Source of the DNA: Choristoneura fumiferana
Taxonomy: Eukaryota; Arthropoda; Insecta; Lepidoptera; Tortricidae
Assembly (NCBI RefSeq): GCF_025370935.1
Contig: NC_133496.1
Location: forward strand, 11,672,493-11,736,492
Direction: 5' to 3'
DNA length: 64,000 bases
Every line of letters starts with the position of its first letter. Position 1 is the stretch's first letter. Shown in pieces: positions 54,901-61,642 of this stretch. The notes under the pieces were generated by a model. It saw only the letters and a program-made list of their open reading frames with translations, searched no databases and was not told where the DNA came from. Position numbers and translations under genes: made by a program.

Positions 54901-55524
54901 TGCTGCGTGCTGGCTGCGTGCCGCGACCCGCACGCCGCCGCGCGTCTGCTCACCTGTCTGCTCGCCGCGTTGCGGGCTCACGGTCACTACATTTTTATTA
55001 TCATCCGATACAGCAGTTGAATTGTAATGCCATAGTGGTTTTTATTGACGTTGCATTAAAAACTAATCATCCTACATTTCTTGACATGACTCTAAGCCCA
55101 GCGGTTGTTATTTCGAGATTTTATCTCTATCCCGCACAGATAAATAATGTTCTGCCATCGTATTTTGTTGAAAACTCGTATTTTGTTTTTTTTTTTATTA
55201 TTATTATCTAAAACCGGGTTTAGACTTGCATGAAAAATCATGCAAGTTGCATTACAATGCGGCGCTCGATGGACCACTACAAACTCGTTGGCTTTACGGC
55301 CTCACAATGTAATGCAACTTGCTAAATTTTTCTTACAAGTCTAAACTCTGGTCAAAAGCAACGCGTTCCGTGCCCTCTATGTTGAGGATTGTGTTGCAGG
55401 CGCTAGCGGAGTGCACGCATGCATCAACGCCACGGATCATTACCTGCAGCAGTTCTACTCGCGGCTCGGGTTCGCGGAGGTGGCTCGGTCGGGGGCGCGG
55501 GTGTTCCTCGCGCGCGCCTTCTAG
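30846..55524 (+). CDS. Oga: Protein O-GlcNAcase (GH84), 22 coding exons
   Basis: Removes O-linked N-acetylglucosamine from Ser/Thr of nuclear and cytosolic proteins, opposing O-GlcNAc transferase. Using the intact copies of exons 11 and 12, the join totals 3069 nt, 1022 residues plus stop, all GT-AG with matching phases. The GH84 domain spans about residues 17-300. Active-site residues known from human OGA are all present: GFYGRPW (residues 23-29), YAPKDD with Lys54, FDD with Asp130/Asp131 (catalytic pair), WDNLHANDYD with Asn235 and Asp240, and LTNPN with Asn268. A Thr/Ala- and acid-rich linker follows (exons 8-13), then the helical stalk (exons 14-17, including DLFYLPFEHG and EPWVFRGGL) and an acetyltransferase-like end (exons 17-22). 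That C-terminus is considered a pseudo-acetyltransferase in animals. Length is close to that of fly Oga. The start is the first ATG in frame, preceded by a GC-rich leader. Confidence 0.94.
31024..31075 (+). CDS. Oga: Oga exon 2
   Basis: Encodes GFYGRPWTTEQRKDLFQ, the substrate-pocket loop of GH84. Acceptor TTCGCAG, donor GTAAGT, phase 2. Confidence 0.95.
31395..31550 (+). repeat. Decayed SINE family D copy
   Basis: AAATTCATGTGCAAAATTAC and TTATATGGTGAAGGAGAACA echo the SINE core. Strongly diverged; sits just before Oga exon 3. Confidence 0.5.
31584..31812 (+). CDS. Oga: Oga exon 3
   Basis: Encodes KWGLDMYVYAPKDDYKHR with the pocket Lys, then AALSPGLDIT-like GH84 core (YALSPGLDITYSS). Acceptor TTACAG, donor GTAACT, phase 0. 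A decayed SINE ends about 35 bp upstream. Confidence 0.95.
32032..32392. mobile_element. Inverted-repeat element, family C (copy 3)
   Basis: Reverse orientation to copies 1 and 2, about 361 bp, with an internal deletion. Ends AAGGGCTATCG and CGATAGCCCTCATT. In Oga intron 3. Confidence 0.85.
32615..32719 (+). CDS. Oga: Oga exon 4, catalytic Asp pair
   Basis: Encodes CFALLFDDIE, holding the two catalytic Asp residues (here 130 and 131), and SFAHAQ. Acceptor TTTGCAG, donor GTAAGT, phase 0. Confidence 0.95.
32875..33065. repeat. Interspersed repeat shared with 38770-38900
   Basis: CTCGTGACTCAGGGGACAAC and GATACAGTTGCTTAGAAAAT appear reverse-complemented near 38800-38860. Confidence 0.55.
33120..33315 (-). 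mobile_element. LINE 3' end fragment
   Basis: Minus strand reads the C-terminal end of a LINE polyprotein like that at 6003-6425 (RVAVDRAQWR-like), plus GTCCACTGCTGCACATAGGT on the plus strand. Ends about 25 bp before Oga exon 5. Confidence 0.6.
33340..33502 (+). CDS. Oga: Oga exon 5
   Basis: Encodes VSVTNEIHQHLG, FLLCPTQYC and IDIMWTG, all GH84 landmarks. Ends phase 1. A LINE 3' fragment ends about 25 bp before the acceptor. Confidence 0.95.
33503..35083. other. Oga intron 5
   Basis: Contains family C copy 4 (34616-35044). The rest is AT-rich with no clear frame or repeat. Confidence 0.5.
34616..35044. mobile_element. Inverted-repeat element, family C (copy 4)
   Basis: Full-length, reverse orientation, AATGAGGGCTATCG to CGATAGCCCTCATT. 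Ends 39 bp before Oga exon 6. Confidence 0.9.
35084..35212 (+). CDS. Oga: Oga exon 6, substrate-binding Asn/Asp
   Basis: Encodes APVIWDNLHANDYDQKR with the Asn and Asp that contact substrate. Phase 1 to phase 1. An inverted-repeat element ends 40 bp upstream of it (35044). Confidence 0.95.
35640..36675. repeat. Kilobase element of degenerate inverted short units
   Basis: Oga intron 6. Left part (35660-35980) repeats variants of GTTTCGCAGACTAACG, GGCAGACAACGTTTCGCCGA and TTTCGTAACTC. The right part (36330-36665) carries the reverse sense: CGAAACGAAAATCTGCG, ACGAAACAAACAATCTAC. Between lies unrelated DNA with a GC-rich block (GCTCGCTTCGCTCGCTCGGC near 36222). Outer ends TGTCACTAAAATCGGTTACC and GGTCACCACTAAAATCACTT are partly inverted. 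Confidence 0.65.
36731..36874 (+). CDS. Oga: Oga exon 7
   Basis: Encodes RSPELIPLLRGVLTNPNCEY, the end of the GH84 barrel, then AIRTLAHWA. Phase 1; donor GTAAGT. Confidence 0.95.
37080..37245 (-). repeat. LINE 3' tail with CAATA repeats
   Basis: CAATA units followed by ACTCTTTATTGCACACCAAT and GGCGGCCTTATCGCTTCAGA; the plus-strand counterpart is at about 37675-37800. Confidence 0.7.
37395..37515 (+). repeat. SINE family D tail fragment
   Basis: TTCAATGGTGCGTGTGAAGT through GGACGTATATAGGCTGGGAT. Confidence 0.7.
37540..38065 (+). mobile_element. LINE 3' end with a second LINE tail nested inside
   Basis: Outer fragment resumes after about 37800 (AAGAAATCCAGAGACGGACA) and ends GGTGGACGTCTTTCGGCTGA. 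The inner fragment (about 37675-37800) ends AATAAAGAGTCTTTGTATTG and matches the reverse of 37080-37245. Confidence 0.65.
38201..38315 (+). CDS. Oga: Oga exon 8
   Basis: Acid-rich linker (ESESEQGVCEDE) then YHPRQAL, matching the family's short helix before the stalk. Phase 2 at the end, donor GTAACG. Confidence 0.88.
38770..39005. repeat. Interspersed repeat, reverse of 32875-33065
   Basis: TTTCTAAGCAACTGTATCAC and GTCCCCTGAGTCACGAGACA match the reverse complement of the other copy. Confidence 0.55.
39344..39429 (+). CDS. Oga: Oga exon 9
   Basis: Encodes LAIKEWLPEFSIP, equivalent to the LALTEWLxEF block of vertebrate OGA, then a Pro-rich stretch. Phase 1 at the end. Confidence 0.9.
39854..40002 (+). 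CDS. Oga: Oga exon 10
   Basis: Low-complexity linker: VPPVPIIPIMP, then a run of seven Thr and four Ala. Acceptor CTTCACAG, donor GTAACT, phase 0. Disordered; unlikely to be conserved in sequence. Confidence 0.82.
40003..40798. other. Oga intron 10, first contig
   Basis: AT-rich, no repeat family or frame recognised. Not similar to the DNA just upstream of the second exon 11 copy. Confidence 0.5.
40819..41207 (+). pseudogene. Oga: Oga exon 11, frame-broken extra copy
   Basis: Near-identical to the exon at 46147-46534 but 1 nt longer: GGG became GGGG before the donor, and the donor reads GTAAAG instead of GTAAGT. There is also a silent GGC/GGT difference. Spliced as drawn it would shift the frame. 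Best explained as a second haplotype or an unpolished contig end, since a 100-N gap follows at 42804. Confidence 0.8.
42240..42359 (+). pseudogene. Oga: Oga exon 12, frame-broken extra copy
   Basis: 120 nt against 122 nt in the intact copy at 47680-47801. It lacks one base in each of three C runs and has an extra A in the ATGAAC motif. It cannot be read through in the Oga frame. Same interpretation as for the exon at 40819. Confidence 0.8.
42804..42903. other. Assembly gap of 100 N
   Basis: Exactly 100 N, the usual placeholder for a gap of unknown size. It sits inside an RTE-like repeat, between the broken extra copies of Oga exons 11-12 and the BEL/Pao fragment. Confidence 0.99.
42904..44740 (+). 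mobile_element. Internally deleted BEL/Pao retrotransposon
   Basis: The left end is lost at the assembly gap. Coding remains in order: gag with two CCHC-like knuckles (CIYCGKTDHSIDNC and CFACLKSRHRRDRC near 43165-43330, stop at 43414); an aspartic protease with LLDEGSTVSLVEH (43535-43570); the spacer to RT (IIGQDYWFLIVSRQVREG, then SLTRLGWVLHGFAA); and the RT lead-in (HAKAQTNRISLN and LRSGLDILNSLLG). The frame then jumps straight to WQWRPGQLNVADGATRP, normally near the RNase H end, so the RT core is missing. Stops and frameshifts break it. A purine tract (GAGGAGGAGA, about 44605) then TGTTGCAGAA may mark the start of a 3' LTR; its end is unclear. Confidence 0.85.
44755..45245 (-). repeat. RTE-like repeat, reverse copy
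   Basis: ATCCTACTAATATTATAAATG at the left and GAAGCCGCGGGTAAACACTA at the right, with repeated TTTTTATCCCGATATTCCCA blocks. Same family as 42480-42803 and 47930-48380 in opposite orientation. Confidence 0.75.
45425..45560 (-). mobile_element. tRNA-derived SINE, family S
   Basis: ACAAACTGAGACATGGATGC, TGGGAATCGAACCTAGGTCC (B box on the minus strand) and CCTACACCACCGTTGGACAG; close to the copy at 18345-18480. Confidence 0.85.
46147..46534 (+). CDS. Oga: Oga exon 11, intact copy
   Basis: Acid-rich linker exon (DENVEKNEDQSMESG, IEDMKKEEKDDQD). Starts phase 0 after TTTTTCAG and ends phase 1 before GTAAGT. Its length fits exons 10 and 12 exactly, which is why this copy is used in the model. Confidence 0.9.
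47680..47801 (+). CDS. Oga: Oga exon 12, intact copy
   Basis: Pro/Ser/Thr- and Asp-rich linker (SLPEAEPLDVDPP, DTDVVMNDQLSE). Acceptor CTCAACAG, donor GTAAGA, phase 0 at the end. Confidence 0.9.
47930..48380 (+). repeat. RTE-like repeat in Oga intron 12
   Basis: CTACTAGCGTTTACCGGCGG head, two internal blocks with AAATTTCATGACTCTAAGCC, and TATTATTAGTAGGATTAGTA at the end. The same element is cut by the gap in the first copy. Confidence 0.75.
48390..49187. other. Oga intron 12, remainder
   Basis: AT-rich with two related segments (TTCCCAAAAGCCGCCGAAAT near 48686 and TTCCCAAAAGCTACCGAAAT near 49046) about 360 bp apart; a third lies near 53231. Otherwise nothing recognised. Confidence 0.45.
49188..49276 (+). 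CDS. Oga: Oga exon 13
   Basis: Linker exon (NGSMQVEPSNSPLSTDMMVE). Acceptor TGATTAG, donor GTGAGT, phase 2. Confidence 0.88.
49531..49671. repeat. Perfect 48-bp inverted repeat
   Basis: 49531-49578 and 49624-49671 are exact reverse complements around a 45-nt loop. Outer flanks also pair weakly (ATGGGAA / TTCCCAT). In Oga intron 13; probably the core of a hairpin transposable element. Confidence 0.9.
49798..49975 (+). CDS. Oga: Oga exon 14, start of stalk domain
   Basis: Encodes LTEDDLVLLCDLFYLPFEHG, matching the OGA stalk start (LEDLxLLxDLFYLPYEHG in vertebrates), then FHWL. Phase 0 at the end. Confidence 0.95.
50274..50667. mobile_element. Inverted-repeat element, family B (uninterrupted)
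   Basis: AGGTGCGGTCACACGCAGTC to GATTTCATGTGGCCGCGCCCT. It contains CTGGTCACGTGACTCC and GTCACGTGACCTGATTTGAC. The copy at 61643-62114 carries another element inside. Confidence 0.85.
50810..50984 (+). CDS. Oga: Oga exon 15
   Basis: Strongly basic and GC-rich: SEWRRRRSRF, then CANRELHSELAPYAWELAG and LVRWLG, matching the stalk helix of OGA. Acceptor TTCGCAG, donor GTGAGC, phase 1. Confidence 0.93.
51244..51297 (+). CDS. Oga: Oga exon 16
   Basis: Short 54-nt exon (ELGKFPQNIAANTQGSYT), phase 1 to phase 1, acceptor GTTGCAG. Confidence 0.88.
51764..51954 (+). CDS. Oga: Oga exon 17
   Basis: Encodes EPWVFRGGLTADLRRLLPVE, the conserved end of the stalk (EPWAFRGGL in vertebrates), then TVRPYIPSDEEA, where the acetyltransferase-like fold begins. 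Confidence 0.95.
52003..52092 (+). repeat. Short tandem repeat, 16-nt units
   Basis: Units such as AAGTAGCAAGTGGTCT and AAGAAGCAACTGGTCT alternate about six times just after Oga exon 17, in intron 17. Confidence 0.85.
52375..52620 (+). repeat. Family J repeat
   Basis: CCCCGACGCAAAAAGAGGGG, AGCTCTTAAACGGGTGGACC and CAACTTTTTGTTGGTTAGGT; same family as 16500-16905. Confidence 0.8.
52674..52871. mobile_element. hAT-like non-autonomous element with 8-bp target duplication
   Basis: CTCTAAGG flanks it exactly on both sides (52666-52673 and 52872-52879). Termini CAGCGTTTCTTAACC and GGTTAAGAAACGCTG are perfect 15-bp inverted repeats. Inner GGTCCGCGGACCCCT is mirrored by GGGGTCCGCGGACTG. No coding capacity. 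Confidence 0.95.
53005..53093 (+). CDS. Oga: Oga exon 18
   Basis: Encodes VCAICHKTCRDGSDCSD, aligned to VYKICREMYDDG of vertebrate OGA, so four Cys lie within 13 residues. Acceptor CTATAG, donor GTAAGT, phase 2. Confidence 0.9.
53522..53625 (+). CDS. Oga: Oga exon 19
   Basis: Encodes RLVQPFLTLVPSLCMVIEED, matching the family's LVGGLLSLSLDYCFVLEDE position, then an acidic loop. Phase 1 at the end. Confidence 0.9.
53756..53882. mobile_element. Hairpin element with perfect 30-bp arms
   Basis: 53756-53785 and 53853-53882 are exact reverse complements (outer end AAAGAGATGTACAGTC). In Oga intron 19. Confidence 0.9.
54196..54283. repeat. Hairpin with about 27-bp arms
   Basis: GTTGAGCAACATTTTTGAATC and GATTCAACAATGTTGCTCAAC pair almost fully. 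In Oga intron 19. Confidence 0.75.
54343..54491 (+). CDS. Oga: Oga exon 20
   Basis: Encodes GIVGYACAALNSKEFYKK and WIPEMCKKYP, the acetyltransferase-like beta core (GYALGT and WIPFMQEKY in vertebrates). Phase 0 at the end. Confidence 0.93.
54817..54982 (+). CDS. Oga: Oga exon 21
   Basis: GC-rich: HFHQFSASE, then HPALLTCCVLAACRDPHAAARLLTCLLAALRAHG in pieces matching the family's late helices. The donor is weak (CACG then GTCACT). It is accepted because phase and protein continue correctly into exon 22. Confidence 0.88.
55212..55353. mobile_element. Inverted-repeat element, family F
   Basis: Same arms and core as 3091-3236; ends about 45 bp before Oga exon 22. Confidence 0.8.
55400..55524 (+). 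CDS. Oga: Oga exon 22 and stop
   Basis: Encodes GVHACINATDHYLQQFYSRL, then GFAEVARSG and VFLARAF before TAG, matching the family's FYxKLGF end. Acceptor TGTTGCAG. Confidence 0.93.
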
Positions 55525-55823
55525 CGGCCGCGGCCGCGGCTGCCGCGCGCCGTGCTGCTGCGTCGCCGGAGGACCAGGTCGGTGTCGGTTGTGGCTGTGC
55601 AAGCTATGTAGACGACTGTGTGATCACTGATCAGGTCGTCGAAATGTCTTCTCGTCTGCTGCAAAGGGGGTGGGGTGTACGGGCCGCTCTCCCTGTCGGT
55701 GGCTTTATGGCCGGTTCACTAAATATGACTCCCTACCATCTATACCTACCTCTACCATCTACCACATATCGCTATGCAAAAAACATTTCTGAGTATTAAC
55801 TAACGAAAGTAAGGCACTTAACA

Positions 55824-55829
55824 AATAAA
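55824..55829 (+). terminator. Oga: Likely Oga polyadenylation signal
   Basis: AATAAA 300 bp after the Oga stop, in AT-rich DNA just before a repeat begins. It is the closest good hexamer seen. Confidence 0.45.
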
Positions 55830-55839
55830 TTTATTTTTA

Positions 55840-56160
55840 GGGTACCTCCGATAGACGTAAAGCGGGGATGTTTTTTTTTCTCGACTAACCTTATAGTGTG
55901 GGGTATGGTTAGATAGGTATTTTAAAACCACTGAGGGGTTGCCTTAACGATTTTTCGATTCAATGGTCTGTTTGCAAAATATTCAGCTTTAAGTGCAAAT
56001 TTTCATTATAGTCGAGCGTAAACCCCCATCCCCCCCCCCCAGCCCCTCTAAAATCTAAAATTCTAAACTGTTGGGTGGATAAATTTGAAAAAAATCAGGA
56101 TGGTAGTAAGTATATCAAATTTGCAAGGAAAATTATAACGGATAACATTGCTTGAGAATT
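55840..56160 (+). repeat. Interspersed repeat, family I
   Basis: TTATAGTGTGGGGTATGGTT, ACGATTTTTCGATTCAATGG and CAGGATGGTAGTAAGTATAT are shared with 16230-16490. Confidence 0.75.
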
Positions 56161-56797
56161 AGTAGTAGTTTTTTCTGCATGTTTTACATTCTATAACTCT
56201 CTACTTTGATGATGACTTTAGCCGGTTTATGATTGATATAGTTGGCGAGATCGCGCGGTTTTGTCCGACTTTACAATAATATTAAATGCAGTCTTTTTTC
56301 GTTGTTTCAGTTACATCCATGGTTTCAAAGTCTGAACGAGTTCGTTTTTGTATGGTGGTATTTAGTGAGTCTTTTGTATGTATTATCTGACGAAATCAGA
56401 AATTGTCTACTGCTCTCAAATGTTGTATGAAAGTTTGAGTCTAAAAATAGAAAAAAAAAAATGTGAGCAATACAAGTTTAAGTAATAAAGAAGTAATGTG
56501 TTACATCTATACATGTTTTGTTTAGCGTGCGCGCAATCACAGGCACATTCTCCATCTCAATTTGTCAACGGGTATCGGGTAAAAAGATTGTGATTGCGCG
56601 CGCGTTGGACAATGAGGTCATATTTTTTCATTCCGATTTTATATTACTTCTACGGCGGCGATCAGAGAAGCTCCGTATGTAAAACATACCTACATATTAA
56701 AAGTAAGTACATGCATTTAGTGGAACATATACACTAGCAAAACTAGTTAGAATAAAGCCAGTAGACAGTACCTACTAAAGAAGCCACGAATACTCCA

Positions 56798-57050
56798 TCC
56801 ACACTGGGATTCCTACTGCTGGACATAAGCCTCTCACAGTCAACCTCCCACAGGCTGTGGTTCCCACGCGTGCCCAGTGTGGGTTGGAAACTTCACACGC
56901 ATTGGACTGCTTTGCACGTTTACCATCATCGAAAAGCTTATGGTAAATTTTCGATATAATTACGCTCATAAATTCCAAAACATTTAAAGGCGCTAAACCG
57001 GAATCACACTCATAGTCCTCTGTTTGAGCGGCTAAGGTATCTAGGCTACT
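56798..57050 (-). repeat. Decayed SINE family D copy
   Basis: CACTGGGATTCCTACTGCTG, GGTTCCCACGCGTGCCCAGT and GTTGGAAACTTCACACGC follow the SINE order with many changes. Confidence 0.55.
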
Positions 57051-57059
57051 TCGGTCTTT

Positions 57060-58095
57060 TCGCGGTTTTGAAATGTTTCGCTAAATATACCACTGTGTAC
57101 ACATATTTGTGATATTGACTGTCATATTTAATTATCTTTTGAAAGCATGCAACCAGTAAAGTAGACTCGATCTTTCATACAACTTGAGATATAATATTAT
57201 AATAACGGTAATAACGAGTTGTATTTCATTTCATTTGTAATGTATATATGTAAATGTATTTTTTGTTATCGTGAGAAATGAAATTTTTTTTTTTTATTAC
57301 AACAAATGTAATCTTTTTTTTTTTATTGTTTCGTGTAACTTGACCGTAAGTCTAATAAACAAATTTTAAGGCATCATATAATAATTTTAAATTGAATGTA
57401 TATGAATGTGCTTGTTAAAGTCAATGTACTGTAGGTGCGTTTCACCACCCATTGATTTGTGCTGTTTCATCCACGATAAACTGTATTGATGGCGTTAATT
57501 GAAAAAACAAAACGAAAAGAACATAACCGTCAGATAAATTTAATCCTTGGATATGGTGAATAGTATTATTGTGCTATGGAAAACACGCGAGTTTGTGATA
57601 TTAACGAGTTCAGAAATGAAGACGACAGTGGCAGTTAGACCAACTGTTCACGCAGACCGTGTGTAATACGCACTACATCGTCATTTGACGGTTCTGTGCA
57701 CCTTTTTGTCATGCCGTAGAAAAGGACTAAACTGTATCCACGGTGCCGCAATGTTAAGGCGGAAACATACTATTAAAACGCAACTCTATGCCGCGTCGTC
57801 GGACGCTTGTTTCTATCTGCACCTGACCATAACAAATATATGGGAGTTATTCGACACACGGAAGGCGTATGCCATCGGTTTAATCGTGGTGGTGAATAAC
57901 CTATTGTGTTGGCACCTTTATTGTTATGTAGCTCACGCCGTTCTACGCGAGACGCAAGCAAGCTGCACACAAGCGTCAAATGACGATTTGGCGCATATGA
58001 AGTGCGGTCTACGTGGACAGGTTTTAGCAACCTTGCAAACGCAAAGTAGGAGGATTTCGCAGCCTATACGGCGTGTATTTTTGTTAAAACCACAA
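57060..58095. other. Unassigned DNA with one 147-codon frame
   Basis: An open frame 57685-58128 shows no known domain and runs into a transposable element (58100-58245) at its end, so it is not called a gene. The rest is AT-rich with poly-T runs. Confidence 0.4.
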
Positions 58096-58099
58096 ACAC

Positions 58100-58245
58100 T
58101 AAGGGCTGTTTCACCATCCAGTGATTAGTGTTAACTGGCGGTTAGGTGTGATGCCGTCTCTATTTATTTTGTTCGAATAGACGGAGACGGCATCACATTT
58201 AACCGTCGGTTAACGCTAATCAATGGATGGTGAAACAGCCCCTTA
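58100..58245. mobile_element. Inverted-repeat element, family A
   Basis: TAAGGGCTGTTTCACCATCC to GGATGGTGAAACAGCCCCTTA, with inner GTGATGCCGTCTC / GAGACGGCATCAC. It is the clean, complete 146-bp version of the family. Confidence 0.9.
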
Positions 58246-59190
58246 GGGTAGTTAATAAAGGCCCATACTATGCTTTATTTAACAATACGACTTTTTCCCA
58301 GATTTAATAAATTAGCACGCAATTAATCACTTTTCTTTTATTCGAAACTTTACAGATCCGCTTATCTTTCATGTCATATCGTAAGCAATATATTACTGGT
58401 CGAAAAAAAATTTAAAGTAATTAAGTACGATATTTTTTTGCAATATCGCTTCACGGCACTAAAACCAACGTCTGTTTACTATTTGCGTTTGTATAAAAAA
58501 TACACGCTGTACACTTCGCAATAGAGTTTATTTTGAACCGATTTATTTGCGCTGTTAATGTATGAAATGGTAATAGTAATTACTAACTTGAATAACGTTA
58601 AAAAAGGCGTAGACATAAACAAGGGGGTCATTTAGAGGGACACATTTAGGGGAGGGGGTAAATACGTGTGACAGGAGGGGGGGGGGATGGTCAAAATTCG
58701 CGCTCGCGCCTAAAATACCACGTTCCCAGAATACCACGTTTTTCAAAATACTACATTACCTATTTACTACATTTATAGCTTACCAGATTCTCGTTGCCAC
58801 CACATTACAAAATCGAAGATTACTCAAGGAAGTATTTTTTTTTTTTTTTGGAATGTCTTATTTTGGACATCTGATATAATGGGAATGTATAAGAAACAAT
58901 AAATAAAAAGGCAATTTAGTATTTTGAAGAATGTGGTAATTTCTGCACGAGCGAAAATTGGTGACGTACTTTATGGATGGCCCTCAATTTTTATGTTTTT
59001 TGCTTAGAGTTACGACTCTTAATTTTAATCGCCAATGCTGCCGAGGCTATCGATATTTTTATAACCAAGCCAAGATACTAAAATGACGTTTCATGTGTTA
59101 CCATTTTTACATATCATAAATAGTGATGTGATGTACCACAAACGGTAATCACCGAAAAGTTTTGACAGATGCCTATATCTATGTTGACGT
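58246..59190. other. Unassigned DNA, 58.2-59.2 kb
   Basis: AT-rich. A segment near 58792-58880 (CACCACATTACAAAATCGAA) resembles 37005-37070. No gene seen. Confidence 0.45.
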
Positions 59191-59191
59191 A

Positions 59192-59369
59192 TAAAGGAGC
59201 TCTCTCCGCACAGTCTGCTCAAAATACGCAGACGATGCGGAATTGCAGTGTCGTGCCGTAAACGTCACGACTTTTGGTGCAGAGCATGCGGTAAAGTCCT
59301 GACGTTTATGGCACGTCACTGCGATTCCGCACCATTTGCGTTTTTTAAGCAGCGGTGTGGGCACTCCTT
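59192..59369. mobile_element. Imperfect long inverted repeat
   Basis: AAGGAGC and GCACTCCTT ends; inner GATGCGGAATTGCAGTGTCG / GTCACTGCGATTCCGCACC and GTAAACGTCACGAC / GTCCTGACGTTTATGG. Confidence 0.7.
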
Positions 59370-59866
59370 AAAATGTTAAGATATGAACGGATCTGTGACG
59401 CACTAACACACGTAGGGCACTTGGACAAAAGGTAAAATGGGTCTAATGAAAATGGTACCGTTTAGGAGATAAGTATTTCGACTTTTTGTAGATGTTGATT
59501 TAAGTTTCAATTTGATTCTAAGCAAGACCTGCTTAAAAGCTCAATGCTTATGGCTTTCATTTTATTTTTGTTTACATAAAATACTATGTTCTATCGATTA
59601 TTTGCAATTATGTCGAAAACCGAAATCAGAGAGCAGCACTATTCGTATTGTGCTGGTCACATTATTTTTACATTTGACATTTCATACTATACTGTCACTT
59701 TAGTATCTTGGTTAAATAAACAAAGTACCTATAGATAAATAGCTGGACGTCTGGAATAACACAAAGGCTTTCTTTTATCCCGCTAATCCCTTGGAATCGG
59801 GATTAAATCTCAAAATGGCAACCATTAAGATTAGAGATATGAAATTTGGCGCGGGTGTTTATTTAA

Positions 59867-60042
59867 GGTAAACGTCCACTTGTCGGTATCGTACGCATCG
59901 GACGCATCCCACGCAACGGATCGTAGTATTCTTTGTATAGAAACTCATATAAGTGCGTTCACCTGTCCGCATCAAATCCGATACAAAGCAACAAATCCGA
60001 TACGTCCGAAGCGTACGATGCGGATAAGTGGACGCCTACCTT
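59867..60042. mobile_element. Imperfect inverted-repeat element
   Basis: GGTAAACGTCCACTTGTCGG and GGATAAGTGGACGCCTACC pair, with ATCGTACGCATCGGACG and CGTCCGAAGCGTACGAT inside. It interrupts an RTE-like repeat (59745-60175). Confidence 0.75.
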
Positions 60043-60199
60043 TATTACGCAACGGTAATAAAATCTACGATGTAGTTATCTGGAATTCCTGTGGGAATTT
60101 TCGACAAATCTGGGATTTTCAATACAATTAACTGTTAGACCTAATGGTTTACACGTGCGAAGCCGCTGGTAAAGGCTACTATAGTATAAAATAGTATTG

Positions 60200-61020
60200 T
60201 GACGGTCGTTAAATATGCTTATAGGTGTTCCCTTCTTTTGCAGACAATTTCATAGAATTTCGTTTCGCAGAAAATGTTTCATATAATATTTGATCCTTTT
60301 AATTTTGTTTCAACGACTATTTACTTGAATGAAACATAGTGATCATTATGTTCGTAAAAAACTTTCATTTTAGGCATGTCAAAGTCGTTTTTATGTAGGT
60401 ACCTATTTGGTAAGATCGCGAGTGTCCATATCGACGAATACGGGTCACGACTTTCTCACTGAGCTATGAAATATATAGAAAAGTTCCTAGGCGGCGGTAA
60501 TTGCTTAACATCAGGCGTGGTATAAAAAAAATGGAAGTAGCACAGTGCAATAACGAGCTATATCCATACACACAAATAACATATGTGTACGGCGTTTCAA
60601 CACTTGGAGGTTAAAGTCATTATGCGAGCGTTTATTCCATATGATTTTCGTGGGCACATTTTTGTTGACTTAATAGAAGATTCTGTTACAGTTTCCTGTT
60701 TATTCAGTAGAAATACGTCTAAAAATAATTGAAAATATCATCAAACTCTACACTCACTCTACAGAACATTCATAAAAGAATGTGACCACGAAAATGAGGC
60801 GGTTGTATCGTTCGAATGACCGTTGAAGTGTTAATGGTACGTGCTAGTCACGATGGCGAAGTTAAAGACTGAAGCGACTGACTGAGGGTATCACGCGGGA
60901 CGTAGTTATTGTGATATAATATACAATTATACATTCACGTACGGGCTAGGGCTAAACGCACATTATTAGATTATTCCACGGAAATCAAAACGAGCTAATC
61001 GGTGCTAGCCAATAAGGGTA
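60200..61020. other. Unassigned DNA, 60.2-61.0 kb
   Basis: No frame, repeat family or RNA gene recognised. Confidence 0.45.
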
Positions 61021-61023
61021 TCT

Positions 61024-61409
61024 TAAGGCACTTGTCCCACCGCCGAGGATGAGCGAGAAGCGAGCAGAGCGAGTAACTAGAAACGAGTGGGCGAGCAGTG
61101 AAAAGCGAGTGTTCGAGCACGACGGGCGATTACTCGCTCCACTCGCTCGAGCCGGGCGGCCGCCAAGCTAACAGCGCTGAGCGAGTATCGCTGAGCTAGT
61201 TTTACAGCTCAGCAAGTTTTATAGCTCTTGTCGCTGCGACAAAAAATGAAAGAGCGAGTTCTCGCCGGCAGTGTTAACCGCCAGCGATCAACTATTAATA
61301 TATATGTCTCTTTTACTCACACAGGATCTTATACCTTTTGTTCGTTTCTTGAGCGAGAAAATAGTCGATAGCCAATCGTTTCCTCGCCGGCGGTGAGACA
61401 ACTGCCTTA
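61024..61409. mobile_element. Inverted-repeat element rich in GAGCGAG
   Basis: TAAGGCACTTGTCCCACCGC and GGCGGTGAGACAACTGCCTTA ends. The interior has many GAGCGAG/GCTCGCT words. Confidence 0.8.
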
Positions 61410-61642
61410 CAGGCGATATATCGCTAGATGGGGTTAGATCGCGAGGTCCGTTTTGCTTGCGATTGGCTCATTTAGTTCAATGAGAAAGTGGCTATATAAT
61501 TTTTTTATGGTTTCTCATTTAATTATTTATTTAAACGTGACACACGTGTTTTCAAACGGACCTCACAATATACGCCAACTACGTTGTTAAAGAAACACTT
61601 ATTCAACCGTCCGGCAAAGGGTTGGAGGAAGGCGGTGGGTAA

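Noticed and set aside
54763..55602. Arg/His-rich minus-strand frames
   Set aside because: Shadows of GC-rich Oga exons 21 and 22.
57685..58128. 147-residue open frame
   Set aside because: No domain or splice context, and its C-terminus is encoded by the terminal repeat of a family A element.
61024..61409. GAGCGAG-rich stretch as a CRISPR-like or regulatory array
   Set aside because: No regular spacing, and bounded by inverted termini, so it is a transposable element.
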